DNA of 33,707 bases from SAR202 cluster bacterium (GCA_009392815.1 VFFS01000038.1:1-33707); one strand, 5' to 3'; shown: positions 23,672-32,598, numbered from the stretch's first letter. The notes: generated from the sequence alone by a model not told the origin. Numbers and translations: made by a program.

Positions 23672-24541
23672 GTGACCAACCATTTAGTTGAAAAGTTGAC
23701 TGAAACCTTGCTTGCTGGAGACGCTTCGGAGAGTGAATTGGTCCTACAGGAAGCTTATCTAAATAAATTTTCTGCTTTGGACATTTACCAGAGCATATTT
23801 GTTAAAGCTATGAATAGAATTGGCATGCTTTGGCATACTGGTGAGATAACGATTGCTCATGAACACAGGGCCAGTGAGATAGTAATGGGTCTCACCGATA
23901 AAGTGGCTGACAATACGCCGCATCTTTCAATAAACGGGTTTTCTGCCCTAGTTGCTTGCGTTGAAGATGAAAATCATGTTCTCGGAGCCAAACTATTTTC
24001 TAGCATTTTGGAAATTAATGGTTGGGTAGTACATTATTTGGGATCTTCAATGCCAGCAGTGGACCTGAAAAGCTTTTCAGAAGAAACAGCCCCTGACGCC
24101 ATCATCCTAACCGCAACATCAACTGATAGGACAGCGAGAGTCTATGAAGCTCTAGATTTACTAAGTGATCTAAATAATGACCCAGTTATTCTTCTAGGGG
24201 GTTCAGGTGTTTCTGAGGAGAAGTTTAGTGACCAGTTAGTGGCTCAAGACTTATCCTCGGGATTAGATTTGCTGGAAAAAAACTTGAACATCGGCACAGA
24301 TCTTCATGGATTGGAACAGGTTTTAATCGGGATCGGAAATAATATACAGAACTTACGTAAGGCAAGAGGAATGAATCAGGGTCAACTTGCAGACATTGCA
24401 GGAGTTGATAGGGCTTATATAAGTTTGGTAGAAAATGGGAAACAGAACTTAACGCTTGGAGCTCTGGTTAAACTGTCTGAGTCTCTTAGTGTTCCAGTGT
24501 CGGCTCTGGTCCCTACCTCAACTAGGGGTATTACAAAATAG
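23672..24541 (+). CDS. CarH-like B12-binding photoreceptor with C-terminal XRE helix-turn-helix
   Basis: 289 residues. Residues about 1-80 form the four-helix cap, with LWHTGEITIAHEHRAS carrying Trp54, His55, Glu64 and His65 in the spacing of the Thermus CarH Trp131/His132/Glu141/His142 set. Residues about 88-205 are the Rossmann B12-binding domain, with His102 in ENHVLG (the lower cobalt ligand, ExHxxG) and HYLGSSMP. Residues about 222-280 are an XRE/HTH_3 domain (LRKARGMNQGQLADIAGVDR, YISLVENGKQNLTLGALVKL). CarH and LitR normally carry an N-terminal MerR HTH, so the output domain and its position are exchanged. CarH binds DNA as an adenosylcobalamin tetramer in the dark and falls apart in light. 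By analogy this protein would repress the divergent units in the dark. Methionine-synthase-like or corrinoid-enzyme roles are unlikely given the HTH. Confidence 0.9.
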   Translation: MTNHLVEKLTETLLAGDASESELVLQEAYLNKFSALDIYQSIFVKAMNRIGMLWHTGEITIAHEHRASEIVMGLTDKVADNTPHLSINGFSALVACVEDENHVLGAKLFSSILEINGWVVHYLGSSMPAVDLKSFSEETAPDAIILTATSTDRTARVYEALDLLSDLNNDPVILLGGSGVSEEKFSDQLVAQDLSSGLDLLEKNLNIGTDLHGLEQVLIGIGNNIQNLRKARGMNQGQLADIAGVDRAYISLVENGKQNLTLGALVKLSESLSVPVSALVPTSTRGITK

Positions 24542-24569
24542 CGTTCTAACACACATATAATTGCAAGGT

Positions 24570-25151
24570 TTAGAGCCTTCGGTATTGTAACTTGAATTTT
24601 ATGAGTATAGATGCTGAAAGCAGAAGCATGGTGGTTGAGTTTAGAAGATTCGTATTTATCACCCAGTCGGCTAATACGCTTATTATGAACGCTGAAACTC
24701 CTGTGTAACTGGGTCTTTTTGTGAGTAAAAGTATTGCTCCCGCCGGTGGTATGGCGACCAGGGCCCCTAAAGGGATAAGCCCTACTCCTGCACCCATTCC
24801 AGCTGCCATACCAGTTCCTCCACTTATTCGGAATGGAAATCTTATCTGGTGTCCGGCCATTAAGCTGAGAATGGATAGGGAGGAAATCCACGAAGGTTGG
24901 TCAGTTAAGGTTAATGGCAGTGTTACTGCGAGTCCTTTACACAGATCTAGGAAAAATACGGTAATCCCTGCTATTGGGCTTATCTCATAAAATATATTGG
25001 AAGCCCCCGGGTTTCCAGTACCAATGTTCCTAATGTTGAGCCCACTCATTTTGCTGATCATATCGCCCAATTGAGCGACACCTATGAGATAGCAGAGTAT
25101 TATCCATAAGGTGATCCATAAATATGTTTCGAAAAAATTGTTATCAATCAA
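24570..25151 (-). CDS. plsY: PlsY-like glycerol-3-phosphate acyltransferase (divergent)
   Basis: 193 residues with five or so membrane helices. PlsY motifs are present: motif 1 as RNIGTGNPGASN (41-52), motif 2 as FLDLCKGLAV (Asp69, Lys72), and motif 3 as GHQIRFPFRISGGTGMAAG (100-118). In authentic PlsY motif 3 contains GGKG; here Thr113 replaces the Lys. PlsY transfers an acyl group from acyl-phosphate to glycerol-3-phosphate, the first step of phospholipid synthesis. The change may mean an altered acyl donor or a paralogue with another role. The TTG start at 25151 has no visible SD; upstream starts would run into the divergent gene only 26 nt away. It converges on the B12/XRE gene with 28 nt between. 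Confidence 0.8.
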   Translation of the reverse strand: MIDNNFFETYLWITLWIILCYLIGVAQLGDMISKMSGLNIRNIGTGNPGASNIFYEISPIAGITVFFLDLCKGLAVTLPLTLTDQPSWISSLSILSLMAGHQIRFPFRISGGTGMAAGMGAGVGLIPLGALVAIPPAGAILLLTKRPSYTGVSAFIISVLADWVINTNLLNSTTMLLLSASILIKFKLQYRRL

Positions 25152-25177
25152 GTTAGAATTCTTGAAATGAAGGGATT

Positions 25178-25561
25178 ATGTCTGGAAGAGTATTTAAGAA
25201 TAAAGAACTAGAAGATAAACTTTACAAAGATGTTGCATTTGTTAATACCCTGCTAAAAATACTCCCTCTCCTTTTCTCAATAGTGTTCCTACACGCGGGA
25301 CTGTCTGGAAATGCTCAATTTAGCTTAGCAGATAAAGTGTCTTTATCCAGCGGTTACATTGTTACAACAGTAGGATTTATATGCTGGGCAGCAGCAGCAA
25401 TCATGGCGACGAAGGATATTGTGTTGTTTCGACGGGAATCCACTTCGCTAAAAGATATGTTTAAAACATTCACGGAGCAGTTAGTAACTTTGGGTGGCGC
25501 TCTAGTTCTCTGTTCACTGATTAATGTGGTGGTATTCCTTTATTACCTATTGTTTCAATAA
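25178..25561 (+). CDS. Small membrane protein, three TM helices, unknown
   Basis: 127 residues. After a charged N-terminus (KNKELEDKLYKDV) hydrophobic segments lie at about 23-43, 57-80 and 103-126. No family is recognised. The ATG at 25178 has AAGGG about 5 nt upstream. It is divergent from the plsY-like gene with only 26 nt between starts, so their promoters must overlap, and it is followed on the same strand by the acetyltransferase gene after 37 nt. Cotranscription with that gene is likely. Confidence 0.72.
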   Translation: MSGRVFKNKELEDKLYKDVAFVNTLLKILPLLFSIVFLHAGLSGNAQFSLADKVSLSSGYIVTTVGFICWAAAAIMATKDIVLFRRESTSLKDMFKTFTEQLVTLGGALVLCSLINVVVFLYYLLFQ

Positions 25562-25598
25562 ACAACTTTTATTAATAAAACATATGGAGTGACCAATT

Positions 25599-26789
25599 GT
25601 GATCGAATATCGAAAAAATACGTTGGACGAATTTGCTAGAGTCAAAATCACTAATGCAAGGGGAGAAAACGGTTACAGAACGGAAACTGATCTCCATGCA
25701 CATAGATTGATATTTGAACCGGACAGGGCTTGGTCAGCCTTTGATGGTGATCATATGGTTGGTAATTGTGTAAGTTATCCAATGACAATGAACATACCTG
25801 GCGGTTCAATCCCGATCGCGGCCGTAGCATCAGTATCGGTTCAGGCAACTCATAGAAGAAGGGGCATAAATAGGAGCATGATGAAGCTCCAACTAGAGGA
25901 CATTTATTCTAGAAACGAGCCATTAGCCGTTCTTCAAGCATCAGAAAGTATTATTTATGGACGGTACGGGTATGGGATGTCTTCATTTGAGGATACTTTT
26001 TCAATAATGAAAGAACATGGAGCTTACGCTCACGAATTCAAACCTTCTGGAGAATTGTTTTTTTGCGAGGAAGATGAGGCTAGAACCATATTCCCTGATA
26101 TATATCAATGTGCGACACAGGATAGAGTTGGTACTACAATTCGCGATGATAATTGGTGGAAATTCCGATTTTTAGAGCCCGGCCTTAAAGGAGGAGATCC
26201 TCGAAGCTGGTTTGTGAAACATGTGGAGTCCGGGAGAAATACTGGTTATGTGAGGTACACCGTTGAAGGACGTGTACTTCATGTATTGGAGCTTATTGCT
26301 TCCACATTCGAAGCATACAGTGCATTGTGGCGCTTCTGCCTAGATATGGACTTGGTGGATACCATTAAAGCTGCGCATAGACCTGTTGACGAAGAACTAC
26401 GTTGGATGCTCGCCGACCCTAGGAGGCTAATAAGCAGTTCAGAAGACAGATCCTGGGTACGGTTGGTGGATGTCAAAGCTGCTTTCGAGAAAAGATCATT
26501 TTCCAGTGAAGGATCTATAACACTTCGTATAAAAGACGACTTTCTGCCCTGGAATGATGGAGTCTATACGCTTTCAACAGATGGTAATGATTGTGAATTT
26601 ACAGTTAGTGAAAAATCCCCCGATATTACACTTTCAACATCTGATGTGGCGGCTGCATATCTCGGCGGAGTGCGGTTTAGTCTTCTAGCAAGATCAGGGA
26701 GGATAGATGAAGATACAGCAGGCTCAGTAGAGCTGCTTGATAAGTTGTTTTCGACGGACCGTATGCCGTGGTGTATTGACGGGTGGTAA
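25599..26789 (+). CDS. Eis-like GNAT N-acetyltransferase
   Basis: 396 residues, nearly the length of mycobacterial Eis (402). The N-terminal GNAT has the acetyl-CoA motif VSVQATHRRRGINRSMM (R86-R88-G89) and SESIIYGRYGYG (Tyr120, at the place of the Eis general acid). A second, degenerate GNAT-like domain follows, then a C-terminal SCP2-like domain (about 300-396) that ends in WCIDGW. In Eis the free C-terminal carboxylate serves in catalysis, so an intact C-terminus matters and is present. Eis acetylates amines including aminoglycosides; many homologues have unknown substrates. The GTG start at 25599 has GGAG 10 nt upstream. The stop codon abuts that of the convergent CocE gene without a gap. 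Confidence 0.88.
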   Translation: MIEYRKNTLDEFARVKITNARGENGYRTETDLHAHRLIFEPDRAWSAFDGDHMVGNCVSYPMTMNIPGGSIPIAAVASVSVQATHRRRGINRSMMKLQLEDIYSRNEPLAVLQASESIIYGRYGYGMSSFEDTFSIMKEHGAYAHEFKPSGELFFCEEDEARTIFPDIYQCATQDRVGTTIRDDNWWKFRFLEPGLKGGDPRSWFVKHVESGRNTGYVRYTVEGRVLHVLELIASTFEAYSALWRFCLDMDLVDTIKAAHRPVDEELRWMLADPRRLISSSEDRSWVRLVDVKAAFEKRSFSSEGSITLRIKDDFLPWNDGVYTLSTDGNDCEFTVSEKSPDITLSTSDVAAAYLGGVRFSLLARSGRIDEDTAGSVELLDKLFSTDRMPWCIDGW

Positions 26790-28565
26790 CTAATGATCAA
26801 CTATTGGCAGTGTAACGTGGGATCTGAGCTCAGAAGAATGGTGCACCGTCTGCAGAGCGGAAACAAACTCCAGTTCCGAACCGATTTCTCCTCCGGTGTT
26901 TAGGTTTCTATCGAAGCGCGGGAAATTGCTACTTGAGATTTCTAGTCTTATTTGGTGCCCTTTGAGGAAAACATTACTTGTAGACCATAGGTCTATGGAA
27001 TATTCGATGATTTCACCGGGCTTTACGAAAGAAGCTGGTTGTCTAGGCTGACGAAACCTCGCCCTTATAATTCCATCGGTTAAGTTTCGAGCGAACCCTT
27101 TGGTATCTACATCGACAAGTTTTGCTGTGAAATCAGTGTCCTTGGCAGTGGTTGAGGCGAAAAGGCTTACCGAGATAGGGCCGGTCACCTCTATTGGTTT
27201 TTCGAGCGGTGGCGTTGAGTATACCAAGACGTCGGATCTTTCTTCTATTGGTCTCTGGTCAAAAACTCCATTTTGCATAAACACATCGTCACAACAAAGT
27301 CCACCTCCTGAAGTTGGGACTGGAAACTGTGGATTGTAATGATATGAGTCAGGTGGTTCATTGTCAGGCGTAACCTGGCTTAGGCTTCCATCTCCACGTA
27401 GGGAATTTGCTCCTCCACTACTGTGCAGATAGAACTTTGTATCAATAGCTCTATTCAAAGGCCATTCATCTTCATCACGCCATTCATTTATCCCCATGAC
27501 GAATATACGGACTGATTTTTCGATGGGTTCTTTTGTGATATCACCTTTGAGCCATTTGTCAAAGAAAGAAAGTGTTCTCCCATGGATATTTTCTTTGTCT
27601 CTACTCGACATTGTCCCGTAGTTGTAGCTTCCTGCTAGGGTTCCTGTGTTTCCATGTACCCAGGGCCCTATTAGTAACCTCTGTCCGTCGCGGGCGGAGG
27701 CGTTAGCTCCAAATTTTTTCATACCAGTAAAATTCTTTATGGTGCCGCCTTGGAATATGTCATGCCAACCACCTATGTTTAAGGCTGGAATCTGAATTTT
27801 GTCATGGCTGTCTTGGATTGATAGCGCCTGCCAGTATTGGTCATATTCTGGGTGGCTTAGCCAGTCATAATAGTAAGGTGCCAAACCATTTTTGAGAGCT
27901 TGCATTTCAGATAATGGCAGGTGTTGGAATTCAGGATTTAGGTTGTCTTTTGACGAAATAAGTTTTTCCAGCATGGAGTTTTCCAATTTAAGCTGGCGCG
28001 AAAGATTATTCCAATTCCCGTGAGCTAGTGAGCCGACCGACCAAGAGAGATTAAATCCGAGTTCAAAGGCGCCACCTTGCCATGCCCATCCTTCGTGATA
28101 GTCAGAAGCAGTTACTGTGGGAACTATCGCTGTTAGCGAAGGGGTTTCGGATTTGGCTGCTAGCCATTGGGTCGCTCCGACGTAGGAAGCCCCGTACATA
28201 CCAACTTTTCCACTGGACCAAGATTGTTCAGCAGCCCATTCGATTGAATCAGCTCCATCATCTGTTTCGTTTACAAAAGTATAGAATTCCCCCTCAGACG
28301 AGTATCTTCCTCTAACATCCTGTATCACTACTGCATACCCTTGACTTGCAGCGTTTATCGCATCTAGAGCTCCGGATCGACTTGCTGCAGAAGATTTGTC
28401 ATAAGGTGTACGAGTCATTAGAACAGGGTATTTTCCATCAACTGCCGGTCTGAAGACGTCAGCATAAGTTTTTGTTCCATCTCGCATCGTAACTTCTAGA
28501 TTTTGATCGAACAGTATTGATTTATTCACAGTAATAAAATCCCTCCCAGCTGCTATGTTTCCCAT
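26790..28565 (-). CDS. CocE/NonD family serine hydrolase
   Basis: 591 residues from the ATG at 28565. N-terminal MRDGTKTYADVFRP, VIQDVRGRYSSEGEF and the nucleophile in VGMYGASYVG (Ser127 from this start) show the X-prolyl-dipeptidyl-peptidase/alpha-beta hydrolase part. The C-terminal half contains the jelly-roll domain (VTGPISVSLFASTTAKDTD). Family members cleave esters or amides (cocaine esterase, acylases, glutaryl-7-ACA acylases). No signal peptide is seen. The frame is open up to a TTG at 28700, but that would overlap the divergent MFS gene by over 40 nt, and its first 45 residues have no family match. A GTG at 28529, with a GGGAGG 12 nt upstream, is another candidate. I prefer 28565 but the start is not certain. 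Confidence 0.88.
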   Translation of the reverse strand: MGNIAAGRDFITVNKSILFDQNLEVTMRDGTKTYADVFRPAVDGKYPVLMTRTPYDKSSAASRSGALDAINAASQGYAVVIQDVRGRYSSEGEFYTFVNETDDGADSIEWAAEQSWSSGKVGMYGASYVGATQWLAAKSETPSLTAIVPTVTASDYHEGWAWQGGAFELGFNLSWSVGSLAHGNWNNLSRQLKLENSMLEKLISSKDNLNPEFQHLPLSEMQALKNGLAPYYYDWLSHPEYDQYWQALSIQDSHDKIQIPALNIGGWHDIFQGGTIKNFTGMKKFGANASARDGQRLLIGPWVHGNTGTLAGSYNYGTMSSRDKENIHGRTLSFFDKWLKGDITKEPIEKSVRIFVMGINEWRDEDEWPLNRAIDTKFYLHSSGGANSLRGDGSLSQVTPDNEPPDSYHYNPQFPVPTSGGGLCCDDVFMQNGVFDQRPIEERSDVLVYSTPPLEKPIEVTGPISVSLFASTTAKDTDFTAKLVDVDTKGFARNLTDGIIRARFRQPRQPASFVKPGEIIEYSIDLWSTSNVFLKGHQIRLEISSSNFPRFDRNLNTGGEIGSELEFVSALQTVHHSSELRSHVTLPIVDH

Positions 28566-28653
28566 ATGATTGTTTTTTGTTATTGATTTAACTTTCGTAA
28601 ACTTATCATGTCTCCTGTACCATGCGCAGAGCAATATTGGAGTACCTGAAAGC

Positions 28654-30114
28654 ATGTTAAGTAATTTCGGTAGTAGAAATTCCTTCGGGAGCCTCACCAA
28701 CTACAAATGGTGGGTTCTTTTTGCTGTCTCTGTTGGGTTGTTTACGTCAGTATTTGACCACGGTAGCGTCAATGTAGCACTTCCTTCAATTGCTGACCAC
28801 TTTCAGACTGATCTACCAACGACACAGTGGATCGTTATTGGGTATGGATTAACAATTGCGGCCTTGCTGTTGCCTATGGGACGACTTTCAGACATTGTCG
28901 GAAGAAAAATTATATTTGTTCTTGGATTCATAGTATTTACAGCGGGAGGTTTTTTAGCGGCAGTATCTCTCAACGTTGAATTTCTGATAGGAGCCAAAAT
29001 AATTCAGGGAATCGGTTCCGCTATGACTCAGGGAACCTCAATGGCAATGGTGATTTCAGCTTTTGGCGACAAAGATAGGGGGAAAGCTCTGGGGCTAACC
29101 ATGAGTGTGGTTGGCGCAGGAGCGGTGGTCGGACCGGCTGTGGGTGGGTTTTTAGTAGATTACCTCGGTTGGGAGTCAGTTATGTACACTACCGCCGGTC
29201 TAGGTGTAGTGTCATTAATAGTTGCCACCGTTATTTTGGACGCGACCCGTAGTGGGGGTGGGCCCGGTGTGGATGACAGTTTTGACTGGCTTGGAGCCAC
29301 TTTTTCCGCGTTTACACTTATTTCACTACTACTGGCACTGACTCTTGGGTCGCGTTACGGTTGGGATTCATTGTCTGTGATTACGGCATTTGGGATTTTT
29401 GTCACATCGGCAACATTGTTTATATGGTGGGAATTGTATGTTGAGTCGCCGATGCTGAACCTTAGGTTGTTTGGCACGGGCTTGTTTACCGCAGGAGTGT
29501 TGGCAAGCTGGGTGTCATTTTTAGGAACCCAACCCGTCAGGTTTCTTATTCCATTTTACCTTCAATTTGTACTTGGATTTAGTCCATCCATGATCGGATG
29601 GATAATAGTGCCAAGTGCTTTCTGCATGGTCATAGCAGGCCCCATAAGCGGCCGGCTTTCCGATAAATACGGTTGGCGTATATTTAATGTTGGAGGGATG
29701 TTAGTTGCTGCTCTTGGGTTACTGATGTTAGTGAATCTAGACGTAAAATCGTCTGTTCTGCTGGTATTAGCAGGGATGGTTGTTCAAACCCTTGGTTCGG
29801 GAACTTTTTGGCCATCCAATAACAGTTCTGTGATGAGTGTTGTTTCTCCTGCCAGTTATGGGGTTATATCATCATTTATGAACTTAGTTAGAAACTCTGG
29901 GAATGTTGTTGGTATCGCCGTGTCCACTGCTATTGTCACAGAAACTATGGGTTCGATGGGTCATCCACCGACTCTTTCCGCAATAAACGATTCGAGTGGA
30001 TTACCTATATTGAGTGCCTTTACGGCTGGTTTGCGAAATACTTTCTGGGTTTGTTTTGGACTTACTTTGGTAGGGGCGGCTGCATCACTGGTTACAATGA
30101 CGAAGAATAGGTAG
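28654..30114 (+). CDS. MFS transporter, 14-TM DHA2-type
   Basis: 486 residues from the ATG at 28654. It has about 14 hydrophobic segments. Motif A is GRLSDIVGRK, motif C is VVGAGAVVGPAVGGF, and the first helix carries SVFDHGSVNVALP, similar to the DHA2 motif D1. DHA2 permeases are proton-driven drug or metabolite exporters, but a catabolic role is possible since a hydantoinase-type gene follows 49 nt downstream. The frame extends upstream to 28570, yet the added 28 residues are not typical, overlap the CocE promoter area, and lack an SD. At 28654 a GGAG lies 12 nt upstream, a long spacing. Function as exporter or importer is not decided. Confidence 0.88.
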   Translation: MLSNFGSRNSFGSLTNYKWWVLFAVSVGLFTSVFDHGSVNVALPSIADHFQTDLPTTQWIVIGYGLTIAALLLPMGRLSDIVGRKIIFVLGFIVFTAGGFLAAVSLNVEFLIGAKIIQGIGSAMTQGTSMAMVISAFGDKDRGKALGLTMSVVGAGAVVGPAVGGFLVDYLGWESVMYTTAGLGVVSLIVATVILDATRSGGGPGVDDSFDWLGATFSAFTLISLLLALTLGSRYGWDSLSVITAFGIFVTSATLFIWWELYVESPMLNLRLFGTGLFTAGVLASWVSFLGTQPVRFLIPFYLQFVLGFSPSMIGWIIVPSAFCMVIAGPISGRLSDKYGWRIFNVGGMLVAALGLLMLVNLDVKSSVLLVLAGMVVQTLGSGTFWPSNNSSVMSVVSPASYGVISSFMNLVRNSGNVVGIAVSTAIVTETMGSMGHPPTLSAINDSSGLPILSAFTAGLRNTFWVCFGLTLVGAAASLVTMTKNR

Positions 30115-30163
30115 ATTTCGGAGATGTTATCAACATAAAGGGAAAAATTGGAAGGGGAGAGAT

Positions 30164-31576
30164 ATGCACGATTTATTGATATGTAACGGGACCGTGGTCA
30201 CTGCTTCAGGGGTTGGTAAATTCGATATTTTGATTGATGATGGGAAAATAACTGCTCTTACGTCCACCTCAGATAATAAGGCGAAAGCTTCCAAAAACAT
30301 CGATGCTTCTGGGCGAATTGTTATACCTGGAGGGATAGAGCCTCACGCTCACATTGGTGGGCCTCGTCAGCCCGAAAGGTCTGGGGCCTTGCCGGTGTCA
30401 AAGGCAGCCCTGTATGGAGGGACCACAACAGTTATTGACTTCGCGACGCAGATACCGGGTCACGATCTATTTCATGCTGTACAGGAAGCGGAGGATCGAT
30501 GGGCAGGGAATGCTTTTACCAACTACGCTTATCACCCGATAATCACACACGGTGCGGATCTAGATTCAATACGGCAAATACCTGAACTAGTTAAAAATGG
30601 AGTGGCTTCCTTCAAGATATTTACAACAAGTATTAGGCCACCAAGTCCTCAGATGCAGAACAATCACATCGACTTTGGCCGGTTAAGTGAAATTATGAAT
30701 CAGGTGGAAGAGGCTGGAGCGATTCTTTTAGTTCATTCTGAAGACGATGAGATGGTTCATTATAACTATGACCGTCTTAAGACAACGGATGAATGGGATT
30801 GGTGGAATATGCATAGGATACACACCAATCAGTCAGAGGATTTGTCTTTCAGGAGAGTTACTAGACTTGCCGAAAGAACGAACTGTTCTGTCTATTTTGT
30901 TCATGTTAGTGCTGAAGAAGGCGTTAATGAGATTAAAAGGTGTAGGTCTCTTGGTCTGCCAATATATGGTGAAACCTTACACAATTACATCTGTTTCACT
31001 TCTGATAATTATCGTGAAGATAACGGTATGAAATTTCATACCTATCCATCTTTGAAAGGGAAGTCAGATGTTGATTCTCTCTGGACTGGCTTGATGGATG
31101 GAACGATTTCAACTTTGGCAACGGATCTGGTTTCCACCACGTGGGAAGAGAAAATTAAGTACAAGACAGTGGCCGACGTCACCGGAGGTCACAATGGGAT
31201 TGAAACGAGGGTAGGTATTGCCTACACAGAAGGTGTCGTAAACAGAAATATGTCGCTGGAGCGATTTGTAGATATTACTTCAACTAACGCGGCCAGAATT
31301 TTGGGATTGTATCCTCAAAAGGGTGTTATAGCCCCAGGAAGTGATGCAGATATCACTATAGTAGATCCCAGAATCGACAAGACATTATCGATGGAAGATC
31401 TTCACTTGGAGAACTATAGTATTTGGGAAGGATGGCATATAAAGGGATGGCCAACTACTACTGTTATGGGAGGGGAAATCGTTGTTGAAAATGGCATATT
31501 AACTATCGATGAACCACAAGGGAAATTCGTTGAAAGATGTATATCCAACGAAATCACGAAATCACCTGTCTGCTGA
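30164..31576 (+). CDS. Dihydropyrimidinase/hydantoinase-type cyclic amidohydrolase
   Basis: 470 residues. All six binuclear-metal ligands are recognisable: His61 and His63 (GIEPHAHIG), carboxylated Lys151 (ASFKIFTTS), His191 (LVHSEDD), His247 (YFVHVSA) and Asp321 (ATDLVS). GKSDVDSLWTGLMDGT before the last ligand is typical of D-hydantoinase, dihydropyrimidinase and allantoinase. The family opens cyclic amide rings (hydantoins, dihydropyrimidines, allantoin); the exact substrate cannot be read. The ATG at 30164 has GGGGAGAG 5 nt upstream. Together with the MFS gene it makes a transport-plus-hydrolysis unit. Confidence 0.9.
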   Translation: MHDLLICNGTVVTASGVGKFDILIDDGKITALTSTSDNKAKASKNIDASGRIVIPGGIEPHAHIGGPRQPERSGALPVSKAALYGGTTTVIDFATQIPGHDLFHAVQEAEDRWAGNAFTNYAYHPIITHGADLDSIRQIPELVKNGVASFKIFTTSIRPPSPQMQNNHIDFGRLSEIMNQVEEAGAILLVHSEDDEMVHYNYDRLKTTDEWDWWNMHRIHTNQSEDLSFRRVTRLAERTNCSVYFVHVSAEEGVNEIKRCRSLGLPIYGETLHNYICFTSDNYREDNGMKFHTYPSLKGKSDVDSLWTGLMDGTISTLATDLVSTTWEEKIKYKTVADVTGGHNGIETRVGIAYTEGVVNRNMSLERFVDITSTNAARILGLYPQKGVIAPGSDADITIVDPRIDKTLSMEDLHLENYSIWEGWHIKGWPTTTVMGGEIVVENGILTIDEPQGKFVERCISNEITKSPVC

Positions 31577-31633
31577 GCTGTTGTGAAAGGCCCTAAATTG
31601 AGTTTTTAAGATTTGGCAGGGGCGAAAGTGGTA

Positions 31634-31657
31634 GAAATAGGTTACTGATCCTATTTC
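31634..31657. terminator. Convergent hairpin between the hydantoinase and threonine dehydrogenase genes
   Basis: GAAATAGG and CCTATTTC are perfectly complementary over 8 bp with an 8-nt loop. The hairpin lies in the 74 bp between two convergent genes and includes the stop codon of the minus-strand gene. A T tract is only partial on either side, so it may be a weak bidirectional terminator or simply protect transcript ends. Confidence 0.4.
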
Positions 31658-32598
31658 AATTTGTCTTCAAGATTACTGTACATATCGTTAACGAGGGCAG
31701 CCATATCAAAATCTGGCTGCCATCCCCACTCCTTTCGTGCGGCGGAGTCGTCTAGCGATGATGGCCACGAATCTGCAATAGATTGCCTCAGAGGATCCAC
31801 ATTGTAGGTAATGCTAAATTGCGGGTTTATTTTTTTGATTGCCGATGCTAGTTCCGAAGGAGTAAAACTCATCGCGTGAACATTGAAATCCGAGTGGTGA
31901 GAAAGTGTGTTAATGCTCGCGGTGGATAGGTCTAATAGTGACTTTATGGCATCTGGCATGTACATCATTGGGAGAATGGTATCGGGACCAAGATAACACT
32001 CATATTTATTATGAGCTATTGCGCCATAGAACATTGCAACTGCGTAGTCCGTAGTTCCTGCAGTCGGTTCTGTTTTCCAGCTTAGTACTCCAGGTAATCT
32101 TAGGCCTCTCACATCTAGTTTAAATCGTGTATAGAAGTAATTTCCCATGAGTTCTGTGAATACCTTGGATATTCCGTAAGTCGTTGATGGGCGTTGTATT
32201 GTGTCGTTAGGTGTGGACTCCCTCGGAGTGTCTGCTCCGAAAGCTGCGATTGAACTAGGGATAATAACTTGTTCAACATTTGCCTCAAGGGCTACAGTCA
32301 ATATATTAAAAACACCATTAATGTTAACTTGATGGGCTGCGTGTATATTGGATTCGGCGAGTGCGGACAGAATAGAACTTAGATGAAAAATTCTTGTTAC
32401 ATTGTGATTCTGAACGATGGCTTTGAGTTGATCAAGGTTTGTAACATCAACAATCTCGGAAGGACCTGAAGAAGCGATTTCTTCAGGTAATGGAGTTTTG
32501 TGCCTTCCAGCAAGGACATTTTGCGGTCCGTGTCTTTGTCTAAGTTCAGATACGAGCTCAGTGCCAATTTGCCCTGCCGCTCCTGTTACTAAAATCAT
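31651..32598 (-). CDS. L-threonine 3-dehydrogenase, SDR type
   Basis: 315 residues, the GalE-like (short-chain) form of threonine dehydrogenase, which oxidises L-threonine with NAD to 2-amino-3-ketobutyrate. Visible are GAAGQIGTELV (6-16), IIPSSIAAFGADTP, the catalytic Tyr141-x3-Lys145 in YGISK, LRLPGVLSW, and a C-terminal set very typical of the family (MSFTPSELASAIKK, ITYNVDPLRQSIADSWPSSL, AARKEWGWQPDF). The ATG at 32598 has no strong SD. No 2-amino-3-ketobutyrate CoA ligase gene is nearby. The FabG-like gene lies upstream on the same strand, 68 nt away, and may be in the same unit. Confidence 0.92.
   Translation of the reverse strand: MILVTGAAGQIGTELVSELRQRHGPQNVLAGRHKTPLPEEIASSGPSEIVDVTNLDQLKAIVQNHNVTRIFHLSSILSALAESNIHAAHQVNINGVFNILTVALEANVEQVIIPSSIAAFGADTPRESTPNDTIQRPSTTYGISKVFTELMGNYFYTRFKLDVRGLRLPGVLSWKTEPTAGTTDYAVAMFYGAIAHNKYECYLGPDTILPMMYMPDAIKSLLDLSTASINTLSHHSDFNVHAMSFTPSELASAIKKINPQFSITYNVDPLRQSIADSWPSSLDDSAARKEWGWQPDFDMAALVNDMYSNLEDKLK

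Noticed and set aside
24415-24891. Minus-strand frame of 158 codons across the plsY/B12 junction
   Set aside because: Overlaps the B12/XRE gene antisense and plsY in another frame; composition is not protein-like and there is no ribosome binding site.
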